A DNA stretch of 7,219 nt. Source: Burkholderiales bacterium. GTDB taxonomy: Bacteria > Pseudomonadota > Gammaproteobacteria > Burkholderiales > SG8-39. The stretch lies in the NCBI GenBank assembly GCA_027457185.1, contig DAIDTN010000179.1:1-7219 (forward strand), written 5' to 3'. A program made the position numbers and the translations under genes. Under the pieces are notes generated by a model. The model had not been told where the DNA came from, made no database searches, and worked only from the letters and a program-made list of their open reading frames with translations. Below are positions 1 through 5,991 of the stretch, piece after piece (within the stretch, counting starts at the first letter, position 1; each line of letters begins with the position of its first letter).

Positions 1-108
1 GAAGCACGGCCGTAGTGCGTCCTGCGTCCAGAGTGCGGCTCGCCGTGATAACATCGCCGCCGTCTCAATGTCGAAGTTACGCCTCCCGCCTTTGTCCTCA
101 GTCATCGA

Positions 109-849
109 ATGTTAGCCATCATCGGCGGCAGCGGTCTCACCCAGCTGTCCAACCTCGACGTCACCCGCCGCCTGGCGGTGCGCACCCCCTATGGAGAGCC
201 GTCGGGCGCGCTCACGTTCGGCCGCATTGCCGGTGCGGACGTGATATTCCTCGCGCGCCACGGTTATGGGCACACCATTCCGCCGCACGAAGTTAACTAC
301 CGCGCCAATATCTGGGCGCTGGCGGAGCAGAAGGTAGAGGGGGTGATATCGGTCGCGTCGGTGGGCGGGATACGCGCTGACATGCGCCCCGGCGCGATCG
401 CCGTGCCGCACCAGATCCTTGACTATACCTGGGGCCGCAAGAACACCTTTTTCGAGGGCGGGGGACAGCCCGTCACGCATATCGATTTCACCGAACCGTA
501 TTCGGCGAAATTGCGCCGCCGTATCCTCGACGCTGCGCGCGCCTGCGGCGAGGCGGCAAGCAAAGATGCGATTTACGCGGCGAGCCAGGGCCCGCGACTG
601 GAGACTGCGGCCGAGATCGACCGCCTGGAGCGCGATGGCGCCGACGTCGTCGGTATGACCGGCATGCCCGAAGCGGCGCTGGCGCGCGAGGCGGACCTCG
701 AGTACGCCACCATCGCCGTGGTCGCTAATTTCGCCGCCGGCCGCGGCGACAGCCTGCACAGCGTTCGCATGCAGGACATCGAACAGGTGCTGCAGCAATC
801 GTTGGTGCGCGTGCGCCGGATTATTGAACAACTCGTGTCGAACACATGA
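109..849 (+). CDS. mtnP: S-methyl-5'-thioinosine phosphorylase (MTAP/PNP family)
   Basis: This 246-residue cytosolic purine nucleoside phosphorylase most resembles the bacterial methylthioinosine phosphorylases known from Pseudomonas, which split methylthioinosine into hypoxanthine and methylthioribose-1-phosphate. Visible family motifs, in order, are the phosphate-binding GGSG (residues 6-9), TPYG (26-29), RHG (50-52), NYRANIWAL (63-71), QGPRLETAAEI (160-170) and GMTGMPEAALARE (182-194). Residue 207 in VANFAAG is Asn, where human MTAP has the adenine-selecting Asp220; Asn is the residue that purine nucleoside phosphorylases use for 6-oxopurines, which favours thioinosine over thioadenosine. 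The ATG is the only possible start: the frame has a stop at 49-51 and no ATG, GTG or TTG between. No clear Shine-Dalgarno is visible. The stop overlaps the deformylase start (ATGA), so the two are probably co-translated. The family call is firm; substrate preference is inferred, and adenosine-type activity cannot be excluded. Confidence 0.88.
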   Translation: MLAIIGGSGLTQLSNLDVTRRLAVRTPYGEPSGALTFGRIAGADVIFLARHGYGHTIPPHEVNYRANIWALAEQKVEGVISVASVGGIRADMRPGAIAVPHQILDYTWGRKNTFFEGGGQPVTHIDFTEPYSAKLRRRILDAARACGEAASKDAIYAASQGPRLETAAEIDRLERDGADVVGMTGMPEAALAREADLEYATIAVVANFAAGRGDSLHSVRMQDIEQVLQQSLVRVRRIIEQLVSNT

Positions 850-1376
850 TCCGCGAAGTACTCAAGATGGGCGATCCCCTTCTGCTCGAGCAGGCGCAGC
901 CGGTAGATCGATTCGACACGCCCGAGCTGCAGGTGCTCCTGGCGGACATGCGCGACACCATGGCGCATCTGAGCGGAGCGGGCCTGGCCGCGCCGCAGAT
1001 CGGCGTCGGTCTGCAGGTGGTGATTTTCGGGGTGGCGCTGAACCCGCGCTACCCGCGGGCCGAGGAAGTTCCTGACACCGTGCTCATCAATCCGGTGCTG
1101 ACGCCGCTCTCGGACGAGTTGGAAGAGGACTGGGAAGGTTGCCTGTCGGTGCCGGGCCTGCGCGGCATGGTGCCGCGCCACACCCGGCTGCGCTACCAGG
1201 GCTTTGATGAGCGCGGCAATTCCATCGACCGCAGCGTCAGCGGTTTCCATGCGCGCGTGGTGCAGCACGAATGCGATCACCTGCTGGGCATTTTGTATCC
1301 GATGCGCATCCGCGATTTCAGCAAATTCGGCTTCATCCAGGCCCTGTTTCCGGGCGAGGACATCCTCGACGAGTGA
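846..1376 (+). CDS. def: Peptide deformylase (type I, PDF2-like)
   Basis: Peptide deformylase removes the formyl group from the N-terminal methionine of new polypeptides at the ribosome exit. The 176-residue protein shows all three family motifs: GAGLAAPQIG (44-53), EGCLS (97-101) with metal ligand Cys99, and HECDH (141-145) with ligands His141 and His145 and catalytic Glu142. Compared with the common def encoded beside fmt, it has extra residues around 62-80 (FGVALNPRYPRAEEV) and the C-terminal run RIRDFSKFGFIQALFPG. Both features recall the second deformylase of Pseudomonas, so this may be a paralogue rather than the sole enzyme; that is inference. The ATG at 846 lies inside the stop of the upstream phosphorylase gene, and no Shine-Dalgarno is apparent, so translation is probably coupled. 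All catalytic residues are present. Confidence 0.95.
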   Translation: MIREVLKMGDPLLLEQAQPVDRFDTPELQVLLADMRDTMAHLSGAGLAAPQIGVGLQVVIFGVALNPRYPRAEEVPDTVLINPVLTPLSDELEEDWEGCLSVPGLRGMVPRHTRLRYQGFDERGNSIDRSVSGFHARVVQHECDHLLGILYPMRIRDFSKFGFIQALFPGEDILDE

Positions 1377-1423
1377 GCGTCGCCGCCCGCCGGCAGCTGC
1401 GTTCGGTCTACTCGAATCGCTGC
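1377..1423. other. Short convergent gap between def and glnD, no clear terminator
   Basis: This GC-rich spacer separates two genes whose 3' ends face each other. I see small inverted matches, such as the palindrome GCAGCTGC at 1393-1400, but no strong stem followed by a T run on either strand. Termination may be Rho-dependent, or transcripts may overlap. Confidence 0.5.
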
Positions 1424-4012
1424 CTATTGGTGCTGCAATGCGTCGAGCAGGTCGCTCTCCAGCTGCAGCACAGTTCTGGGGTTGGCCAGCGCCGCGCCAG
1501 AGATCAGGAATACGTCTTCGGCGCGCTCGCCCAGGGTCACGATCTTGGCGGTGATCAGGTTGATGTTGTACTTGCCCAGCACCAGCGCAATCGCGTAGAG
1601 CAGGCCGGGGCGATCGCCGGCGAGGATGGACAGCGCGTAGCTCGTGCCTTTTTCGTCCGGCCGGATATTGACCTCGGGCGTGATCGGAAAATGCTTGAGC
1701 TGGCGCGATACCCGGCCGCGGCTGGGAGGATGCAGGGGCGTCTGCTGCTGCAGGCGATCGGCCAGATTGATCTCGATCAGATTGATCATGTCGCGGTAAT
1801 GCGGGTGGTTGCCCGGCCCGAGCAGCAGGAAGGTATCCAGGGCGTAGCCGTGGCGCGTGGTGTGAATGCGGGCATCGGCGATGCTGTAATTGATCTGCTC
1901 GAAATAGCCGCAGATGCGCGCGAACAAGTCGCGCTGGTCGCGCGTATAAATCATCACCTGCAGGCCTTCGCCTATCGGCGACAGGCGCGCTTTCACCACC
2001 GGCCGCTCGGTGTCGACGCGATAGTGCAGCGTGCGCGTCTGCCAGGCGATGTCCTGTGCGTCGTGGCGCAGGAAATAGGCCACATCTAGCTGGCTCCACA
2101 GCCTGTCCTTGACCTCGTCGGACAGCGCGTACAGGCGCAGCAGGCGCAGCGCCTCGTCCTGCTTGGCCTGGATGTCCTGCTCAAAGCCGATGCTGTCGCC
2201 GCGCAGCAGCCTCCGCGCGAGCAGAAATAGGTCCTCCAGCAGCTTGCCTTTCCACGCATTCCACACTTTGGGGCTGGTGCCGCGCACGTCGGCGACGGTG
2301 AGCAGGTACAGCGCGGTCAGCCGGCGCTCGGTCTTCGCCGTGGCGGCGAACGCGCTGATGGTGCCGGGATCGGACAGATCCTGCTTTTGCGCCACCGCAG
2401 ACATGCTCAGGTGGTGCTCGACCAGGAACACCACTAGTTCGGTGTCCTCGCGCGTCAGCCCGTGCGCGCGGCAGAAGCTGCGCGCGTCCTGCATACCCAG
2501 CCTTGAGTGGTCGCCGCCGCGGCCCTTGGCGATGTCGTGGAACAAGGCCGCGACATACAGCAGCCAGTGGCGCTCGAATCCCGCCATCAGGCGGCTGCAC
2601 TGCGGGTACTCGTGGGCGAACTCGACCATGGTGAAGCGGCGCAGATTGCGGACTACGGTGAGTATGTGCTGGTCCACGGTGTAGGCATGGAATAGATCGT
2701 ATTGCATCTGCCCGACGATCCTGCCGAATGCCGGCAGGTAGCGCCCGAGGATGGCATACTGGTTCATGCGCCGCAGCGCGTGCACCAGTCCTTGCGGCTG
2801 CTGCAGGATTTGCAGGAACAGCGCGCGGTTGGCGGGGTCGCGACGGAAACGCGCGTCGATTCTGGCGCGTGCGCGCCACAGCGCGCGCAGCGTAGGCGCG
2901 CTAATGCCCTTCAACTCGTGGTGCTGCTGCAGCAGCAGGAAGCTTTCCAGTATGGCGCCGGGCTGGCGTTCGAACAGAGCGGCGTCGCGTGCTTCCAGCA
3001 GTTCGTGCGTGGCTTGGAAACGCTCGTTGAGGATTTCCGGCTCGGCATCCTCACCCGAGAGCAACTGCACCGCGATATTCTGCAGCAGCAGGGTATTGAG
3101 CTGGGTGATCGCCTTGGCGGTGCGGTAATAGCGCTGCATCAGCTGCTCGCTCGCGCGCTTGGTCGGCGTGTCGGTGTAGCCGAATTGCGCGGCAAGTCCG
3201 CTCTGGTAATCGAACAACAGACGGTCTTCGCGGCGTCCGGCGATGTAATGCAGGCGGATGCGCAGTTCGCTCAGGAATTTTTGGTAGCTGGCGAGCTGGC
3301 GCGCCTCGGCCGCGGTGATCAGCTCGCGCGCCGCAAGCTGCATCCAGTCATCGCCCAGACCGGCCGCGCGGCTGATCCACAGGATAGCCTGCAAGTCGCG
3401 CAGCCCTCCGGGGGCCTCCTTCAAGTTGGGTTCCAGACTGTACGGACTTTCCTGGAATTTGCCGTAGCGTTGCTCCTGCTCCAGGCGTTTAGACTGGAAA
3501 AACGTTTGCGGGTTGAGGTGCTCGCGCATGGCGCCATTGAACGCGGTAAACAGGCTACGGCTGCCGGCGAGCCATCTGGCTTCGAGCAGACTGGTCTGCA
3601 CCGTAATGTCCTTGGCCGACTCGGACACGCATTCCTCTATCGTACGCACACCGTGACCAGGCTCCAGGCCCGCGTCCCAAAGTCCGCCGATCAGGGCCTC
3701 CAGCTTGGCTTTGAGCGCAGCGTCGGGTTCGTGCGGCAGCAACACCAGGAGATCGACGTCGGAATAGGGGAAGAGTTCGCCTCGGCCGTATCCGCCCACG
3801 GCGGCGAGCGCGAGCGAGCCGGGCAGGTCCGCTTCCTGCCACAGACTTCTGAGCGTGCGATCTATGAGCAGACGGTGCTGCTGCAGCATGCGCCGCGCGT
3901 TGCCATCCGCGCCGTAGCGCTGGCGCAACTCGTGCCTGCCCTGCTGCAGCCGTTCACGCAGGCTGGCCGAAGAACGCGGCGCGGCAGTCGCCGATTGCGC
4001 GCTGGGAATCAA
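1424..4012 (-). CDS. glnD: [Protein-PII] uridylyltransferase / uridylyl-removing enzyme GlnD
   Basis: GlnD senses glutamine and adds or removes UMP on PII proteins (GlnB/GlnK), which sets glutamine synthetase activity and nitrogen-regulated transcription. The 862 residues are close to the usual family length. Domains in order: a nucleotidyltransferase core with GGYGRGELFPYSDVDLL (73-89) and catalytic Asp85 and Asp87; a helical linker; an HD phosphohydrolase domain with HAYTVDQH (442-449), FHDIAKGRGGDH (491-502) and EHH (532-534) for uridylyl removal; and two C-terminal ACT domains at about 683-757 and 790-862 that bind glutamine. The only plausible start is a TTG at 4012-4010. The frame has a stop at 4072-4070 and no ATG, GTG or TTG between, and the next Met (residue 42) lies inside the N-terminal region. 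TTG overlaps the map stop as TTGA, with only a weak purine run (AGAGAG) upstream, so coupled translation is likely. Confidence 0.96.
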   Translation of the reverse strand: MIPSAQSATAAPRSSASLRERLQQGRHELRQRYGADGNARRMLQQHRLLIDRTLRSLWQEADLPGSLALAAVGGYGRGELFPYSDVDLLVLLPHEPDAALKAKLEALIGGLWDAGLEPGHGVRTIEECVSESAKDITVQTSLLEARWLAGSRSLFTAFNGAMREHLNPQTFFQSKRLEQEQRYGKFQESPYSLEPNLKEAPGGLRDLQAILWISRAAGLGDDWMQLAARELITAAEARQLASYQKFLSELRIRLHYIAGRREDRLLFDYQSGLAAQFGYTDTPTKRASEQLMQRYYRTAKAITQLNTLLLQNIAVQLLSGEDAEPEILNERFQATHELLEARDAALFERQPGAILESFLLLQQHHELKGISAPTLRALWRARARIDARFRRDPANRALFLQILQQPQGLVHALRRMNQYAILGRYLPAFGRIVGQMQYDLFHAYTVDQHILTVVRNLRRFTMVEFAHEYPQCSRLMAGFERHWLLYVAALFHDIAKGRGGDHSRLGMQDARSFCRAHGLTREDTELVVFLVEHHLSMSAVAQKQDLSDPGTISAFAATAKTERRLTALYLLTVADVRGTSPKVWNAWKGKLLEDLFLLARRLLRGDSIGFEQDIQAKQDEALRLLRLYALSDEVKDRLWSQLDVAYFLRHDAQDIAWQTRTLHYRVDTERPVVKARLSPIGEGLQVMIYTRDQRDLFARICGYFEQINYSIADARIHTTRHGYALDTFLLLGPGNHPHYRDMINLIEINLADRLQQQTPLHPPSRGRVSRQLKHFPITPEVNIRPDEKGTSYALSILAGDRPGLLYAIALVLGKYNINLITAKIVTLGERAEDVFLISGAALANPRTVLQLESDLLDALQHQ

Positions 4013-4818
4013 GGGCGCTGGGCTCTCTGGCTTGGCTGCGCCGGGGCACCGGCCGACAAGGTCAGCACTTCATGTCCGGTTTCGGTTACCAGCACCGTAT
4101 GCTCCCACTGCGCCGACAAGCTATGGTCCTTGGTCACGATGGTCCAGCCGTCGGAAAGCTCGCGGATCGCCGGCTTGCCGGCATTGATCATGGGCTCGAT
4201 GGTGAAAATCATACCCGGTCGCAGTTCGACGCCGGTGGCGGCACGGCCATAATGCAGCACCTGCGGTTCCTCGTGGAACTTCCTGCCGATGCCGTGGCCG
4301 CAGAATTCGCGCACGACGCTGTAACCGTGCTCTTCGGCGTGTTTCTGGATGGCTGCGCCGATGTCGCCCAGATGCGAGCCTGCTTTGACGGCGAGTATCC
4401 CCAACCACATGCATTCGTAGGTGATTTCACACAGGCGGCGCGCCTGGATCGTCGGCTCGCCAGCATAGAACATGCGGCTGGTGTCACCGTGGTAGCCGTC
4501 CTTGATCACGGTGATGTCGATGTTGACGATGTCGCCATGTTTCAACTGCTTGTCTCCGGGAATGCCGTGACAGACTTGGTGGTTGATCGAGGTGCAGATC
4601 GACTTGGGATAAGGCTGATAGCCAGGCGGCGCATAGTGGAGCGGCGCGGGCACTGTCTTCTGCACTTTCACCATGTAGTCGTGGCACAGGACGTCGAGCT
4701 CGCCGGTGGTGATTCCGGGTTTGACATGCGGTTCAATGAAATCGAGCACTTCGGCCGCGAGGCGCCCGGCGACCTGCATTTTTTCGATCTCTTCCGGGGT
4801 CTTGATGTGGATGGTCAT
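4009..4818 (-). CDS. map: Methionine aminopeptidase, type I
   Basis: This cytosolic metallopeptidase removes the initiator methionine from new proteins after deformylation. From the ATG at 4818-4816 it has 269 residues, near the E. coli length of 264. The five metal ligands of the family are all visible: Asp101 (NIDIT), Asp112 (HGDTS), His175 (GHGIG), Glu208 (IEPM) and Glu239 (QWEH). The substrate-site His84 (CHGIP) is present too. The reading frame stays open up to 4962, but the extra 48 residues are Arg/Pro-rich and unlike the family, whereas MTIHIKTPEEIEKM is the typical N-terminus, so I choose the inner start. No strong Shine-Dalgarno precedes it. The stop overlaps the glnD TTG start, and map-glnD adjacency is common in proteobacteria. 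The C-terminal tail after about residue 256 (AGAPAQPSQRAQRP) is low-complexity and probably unstructured. Confidence 0.96.
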   Translation of the reverse strand: MTIHIKTPEEIEKMQVAGRLAAEVLDFIEPHVKPGITTGELDVLCHDYMVKVQKTVPAPLHYAPPGYQPYPKSICTSINHQVCHGIPGDKQLKHGDIVNIDITVIKDGYHGDTSRMFYAGEPTIQARRLCEITYECMWLGILAVKAGSHLGDIGAAIQKHAEEHGYSVVREFCGHGIGRKFHEEPQVLHYGRAATGVELRPGMIFTIEPMINAGKPAIRELSDGWTIVTKDHSLSAQWEHTVLVTETGHEVLTLSAGAPAQPSQRAQRP

Positions 4819-4843
4819 CTGCGGGCTGCGCTCAAAGGTTGAG

Positions 4844-4882
4844 AAGGATAAAGGATAGACCCGGCTAAGGGAAGCCCGGCTA
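4844..4882. repeat. Short direct repeats in the map 5' region
   Basis: The 7-mer AAGGATA occurs twice in tandem at 4844-4850 and 4851-4857, followed by two copies of CCCGGCTA at 4860-4867 and 4875-4882, fifteen bases apart start to start. On the map strand these read TATCCTT and TAGCCGGG and lie 26-64 bases upstream of the map ATG. Their role is unknown: they could be regulator sites, part of the map leader RNA, or chance repeats in GC-rich DNA. Confidence 0.4.
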
Positions 4883-4887
4883 GGCAC

Positions 4888-4955
4888 ACCGGGCCCGGTC
4901 CGGGCGCGGAGCAACCATGCAAGCTGCGGCCCGCGCGACCGCCTCTCGGGTCGCG
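4888..4955. repeat. Palindrome and stem-loop upstream of map
   Basis: The sequence ACCGGGCCCGGT at 4888-4899 is a perfect 12-base palindrome. Farther out, CGCGACC (4934-4940) pairs with GGTCGCG (4949-4955) around an 8-base loop. On the + strand the stem is followed by only three T, so it is a poor terminator. If the map transcript starts beyond 4955, both elements would fold in its leader. Confidence 0.45.
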
Positions 4956-5003
4956 TTTGCAAGATTTCGAAAATAATTCCACCCGCGGGCGCTGGTGAAG
5001 CTT

Positions 5004-5026
5004 AATGCGCTGTTTAGTGGCGCATT
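5004..5026. promoter_or_regulatory. Perfect dyad (AATGCGC-N9-GCGCATT) upstream of the rpsB -35
   Basis: AATGCGC (5004-5010) and its exact reverse complement GCGCATT (5020-5026) flank a 9-base AT-rich spacer. The dyad ends two bases before the proposed -35 box, so its centre lies about 50 bases upstream of the expected transcript start. That is a typical position for a regulator that contacts RNA polymerase. Which protein would bind is not evident; a chance inverted repeat is possible. Confidence 0.45.
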
Positions 5027-5028
5027 TA

Positions 5029-5058
5029 TTGAATAGCGCTGGTGCATCATGATATACT
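5029..5058 (+). promoter_or_regulatory. rpsB promoter (extended -10)
   Basis: A sigma70-type promoter is visible: -35 TTGAAT at 5029-5034, an 18-base spacer, and -10 TATACT at 5053-5058 preceded by TGA (5050-5052), an extended -10 element. The -10 also overlaps the palindrome ATCATGAT (5046-5053). The transcript should start near 5064-5066, leaving a leader of about 105 bases. The bases just after the -10 (CTTTAAC) are not GC-rich, unlike the discriminators of classic stringently controlled ribosomal promoters. Confidence 0.75.
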
Positions 5059-5065
5059 CTTTAAC

Positions 5066-5084
5066 TAGCCAAAATCCTTGGCTA
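5066..5084 (+). promoter_or_regulatory. 5'-terminal hairpin of the rpsB leader
   Basis: TAGCCAA (5066-5072) and TTGGCTA (5078-5084) are exact complements around the loop AATCC. The stem would sit almost at the 5' end of the predicted rpsB mRNA, where such hairpins commonly protect transcripts from RNase E entry. That role is inferred. Confidence 0.55.
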
Positions 5085-5101
5085 AATTTGATCCGCCCCT
5101 C

Positions 5102-5164
5102 TTTAGGGTGCCCCTTAGGGGTTATAACGAGCCGGGCGGCTATGACCAACCCTAAACGGAGAAG
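5102..5164 (+). promoter_or_regulatory. Structured rpsB leader, putative S2 autoregulatory element, with Shine-Dalgarno
   Basis: TTTAGGGT (5102-5109) is the exact reverse complement of ACCCTAAA (5149-5156). Between them are two small hairpins: CCCC-TTA-GGGG (5111-5121) and AGCC-GGGC-GGCT (5130-5141). Together these can form a three-way junction whose closing helix ends one base before the Shine-Dalgarno GGAG (5158-5161), which lies eight bases from the rpsB ATG. Competing pairings exist: CCCT (5097-5100) with AGGG (5105-5108), and TAGGGGTT (5116-5123) with AACCCTA (5148-5154) with one bulged G. In E. coli, S2 represses its own rpsB-tsf mRNA through the leader; a similar role here is inferred from position and fold, not from a matched consensus. 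Confidence 0.5.
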
Positions 5165-5169
5165 TTTGA

Positions 5170-5925
5170 ATGTCCACGACCATGCGTCAAATGCTGGAAG
5201 CCGGAGTGCATTTCGGCCACCAGACCCGCTTCTGGAACCCCAAGATGGCCCCCTACATTTTCGGCCATCGCAACAAAATCCACATCGTCAATCTGGAAAA
5301 GACTCTGGTCATGTACCAGGAGGCGATGAAATACGTGAAGAAGCTGTCCTCGAACAAGGGCACCATCCTGTTCGTGGGTACCAAGCGCCAGGCACGCGAG
5401 ATCATCAAGGAAGAGGCGATGCGTTGCGGCGCGCCTTACGTCGACCATCGCTGGCTCGGCGGCATGCTCACCAACTTCAAGACCGTGAAGCAGTCGATCG
5501 AACGCCTGAAGGAGATGGAGGCGATGCTGGCGGACGGCAGTCTGGAAAAATTGCCGAAGAAGGAAGCCTTGGGCATCCAGCGCGAGCTGGTTAAATTCGA
5601 GCGCAGCCTGGGTGGCATCAAGGAACTCACCGGGGTGCCCGATGCCCTGTTCATCATTGACGTCGGTTACCAGAAGGGCGCGGTGGTCGAGGCCAACAAG
5701 CTGGGCATCCCCATCATTGGGGTAGTCGACACCAACCATTCGCCCGAAGGCATTGCCCACGTAATTCCGGGCAACGACGATTCCAGCCGCGCCATCCGCC
5801 TGTACGCCCGCGGTGTGGCCGACGCGATTCTCGAAGGCCGCGACATGTCGGTGCAGGAAATCGTTGCGGCTGCGGGCGCGGACGAGTTTGTGGAATTGGA
5901 AGCCCAGGAAGAATCGGCTGGCTAG
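5170..5925 (+). CDS. rpsB: 30S ribosomal protein S2
   Basis: S2 sits on the back of the 30S subunit between head and body and is needed for S1 binding. The 251-residue protein is of normal proteobacterial length. It begins with the family signature MLEAGVHFGHQTRFWNPKM (8-26), followed by IFGHRNKIHIVNLEKT (30-45), GTILFVGTKRQA (64-75), the helical coiled-coil hairpin (about 105-150) and the second signature PDALFIIDVGYQKGAVVEAN (157-176). The C-terminus ends in an acidic tail. The ATG is supported by GGAG eight bases upstream and by the conserved N-terminus. It is first in the rpsB-tsf-pyrH unit, preceded by a strong promoter and a foldable leader. Confidence 0.98.
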   Translation: MSTTMRQMLEAGVHFGHQTRFWNPKMAPYIFGHRNKIHIVNLEKTLVMYQEAMKYVKKLSSNKGTILFVGTKRQAREIIKEEAMRCGAPYVDHRWLGGMLTNFKTVKQSIERLKEMEAMLADGSLEKLPKKEALGIQRELVKFERSLGGIKELTGVPDALFIIDVGYQKGAVVEANKLGIPIIGVVDTNHSPEGIAHVIPGNDDSSRAIRLYARGVADAILEGRDMSVQEIVAAAGADEFVELEAQEESAG

Positions 5926-5946
5926 ACCCTTGCGGCAGCACTGTAT

Positions 5947-5971
5947 AAAAGGGGCGCTAGCCCCTTTTTTT
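5947..5971 (+). terminator. Terminator-like hairpin between rpsB and tsf
   Basis: AAAAGGGGC (5947-5955) pairs perfectly with GCCCCTTTT (5960-5968) around a GCTA loop, and the T run extends over seven bases (5965-5971). This is a textbook intrinsic terminator 21 bases after the rpsB stop and 20 bases before the tsf start. Because tsf has no clear promoter of its own, it probably works as a partial attenuator that yields more S2 than EF-Ts message. A similar arrangement is known in E. coli rpsB-tsf. Confidence 0.88.
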
Positions 5972-5991
5972 GAATTATGAGGAGCGAATAA

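Larger units (their letters stand above)
4819..5169. other. Divergent map / rpsB intergenic region
   Basis: This 351-base gap separates two divergently transcribed genes and has two halves. The map-proximal half (about 4840-4960) is very GC-rich, with short direct repeats, palindromes and one stem-loop. The rpsB-proximal half (about 4961-5169) is AT-richer and holds a dyad, the rpsB promoter and a structured leader, listed separately. I could not identify a convincing map promoter. A reading frame on the minus strand (4880-5149) crosses the rpsB promoter and has no recognisable protein character. Confidence 0.7.

Noticed and set aside
1..108. C-terminus of an upstream gene or a promoter for the phosphorylase gene
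   Set aside because: Frame 1 ends at a TAG (13-15) after four codons, and the other frames give unrecognisable sequence. GATAAC at 47-52 is only a loose -10 match without a -35.
573..2099. 508-codon - strand frame across the 3' end of glnD, def and the phosphorylase gene
   Set aside because: It reads through three better-supported genes out of frame, is Arg/Ala/Pro-rich, and shows no motif.
2702..4252. 516-codon open frame on the + strand antisense to glnD and map
   Set aside because: It lies opposite two clear genes, has no recognisable domain, and is rich in the residues expected from reading GC-biased codons backwards.
4819..4962. N-terminal extension of map by 48 residues
   Set aside because: The extension is Arg/Pro-rich and unlike the family, whereas the ATG at 4818 gives the standard N-terminus and length.
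4880..5149. 89-codon - strand frame in the intergenic region
   Set aside because: It runs through the rpsB promoter and leader, has no recognised domain and no clear ribosome binding site.
5942..5949. TGTATAAA as a -10 box for a tsf promoter starting inside the terminator loop
   Set aside because: The TATAAA is attractive, but there is no acceptable -35 near 5921-5926 and the TG is not correctly spaced for an extended -10.
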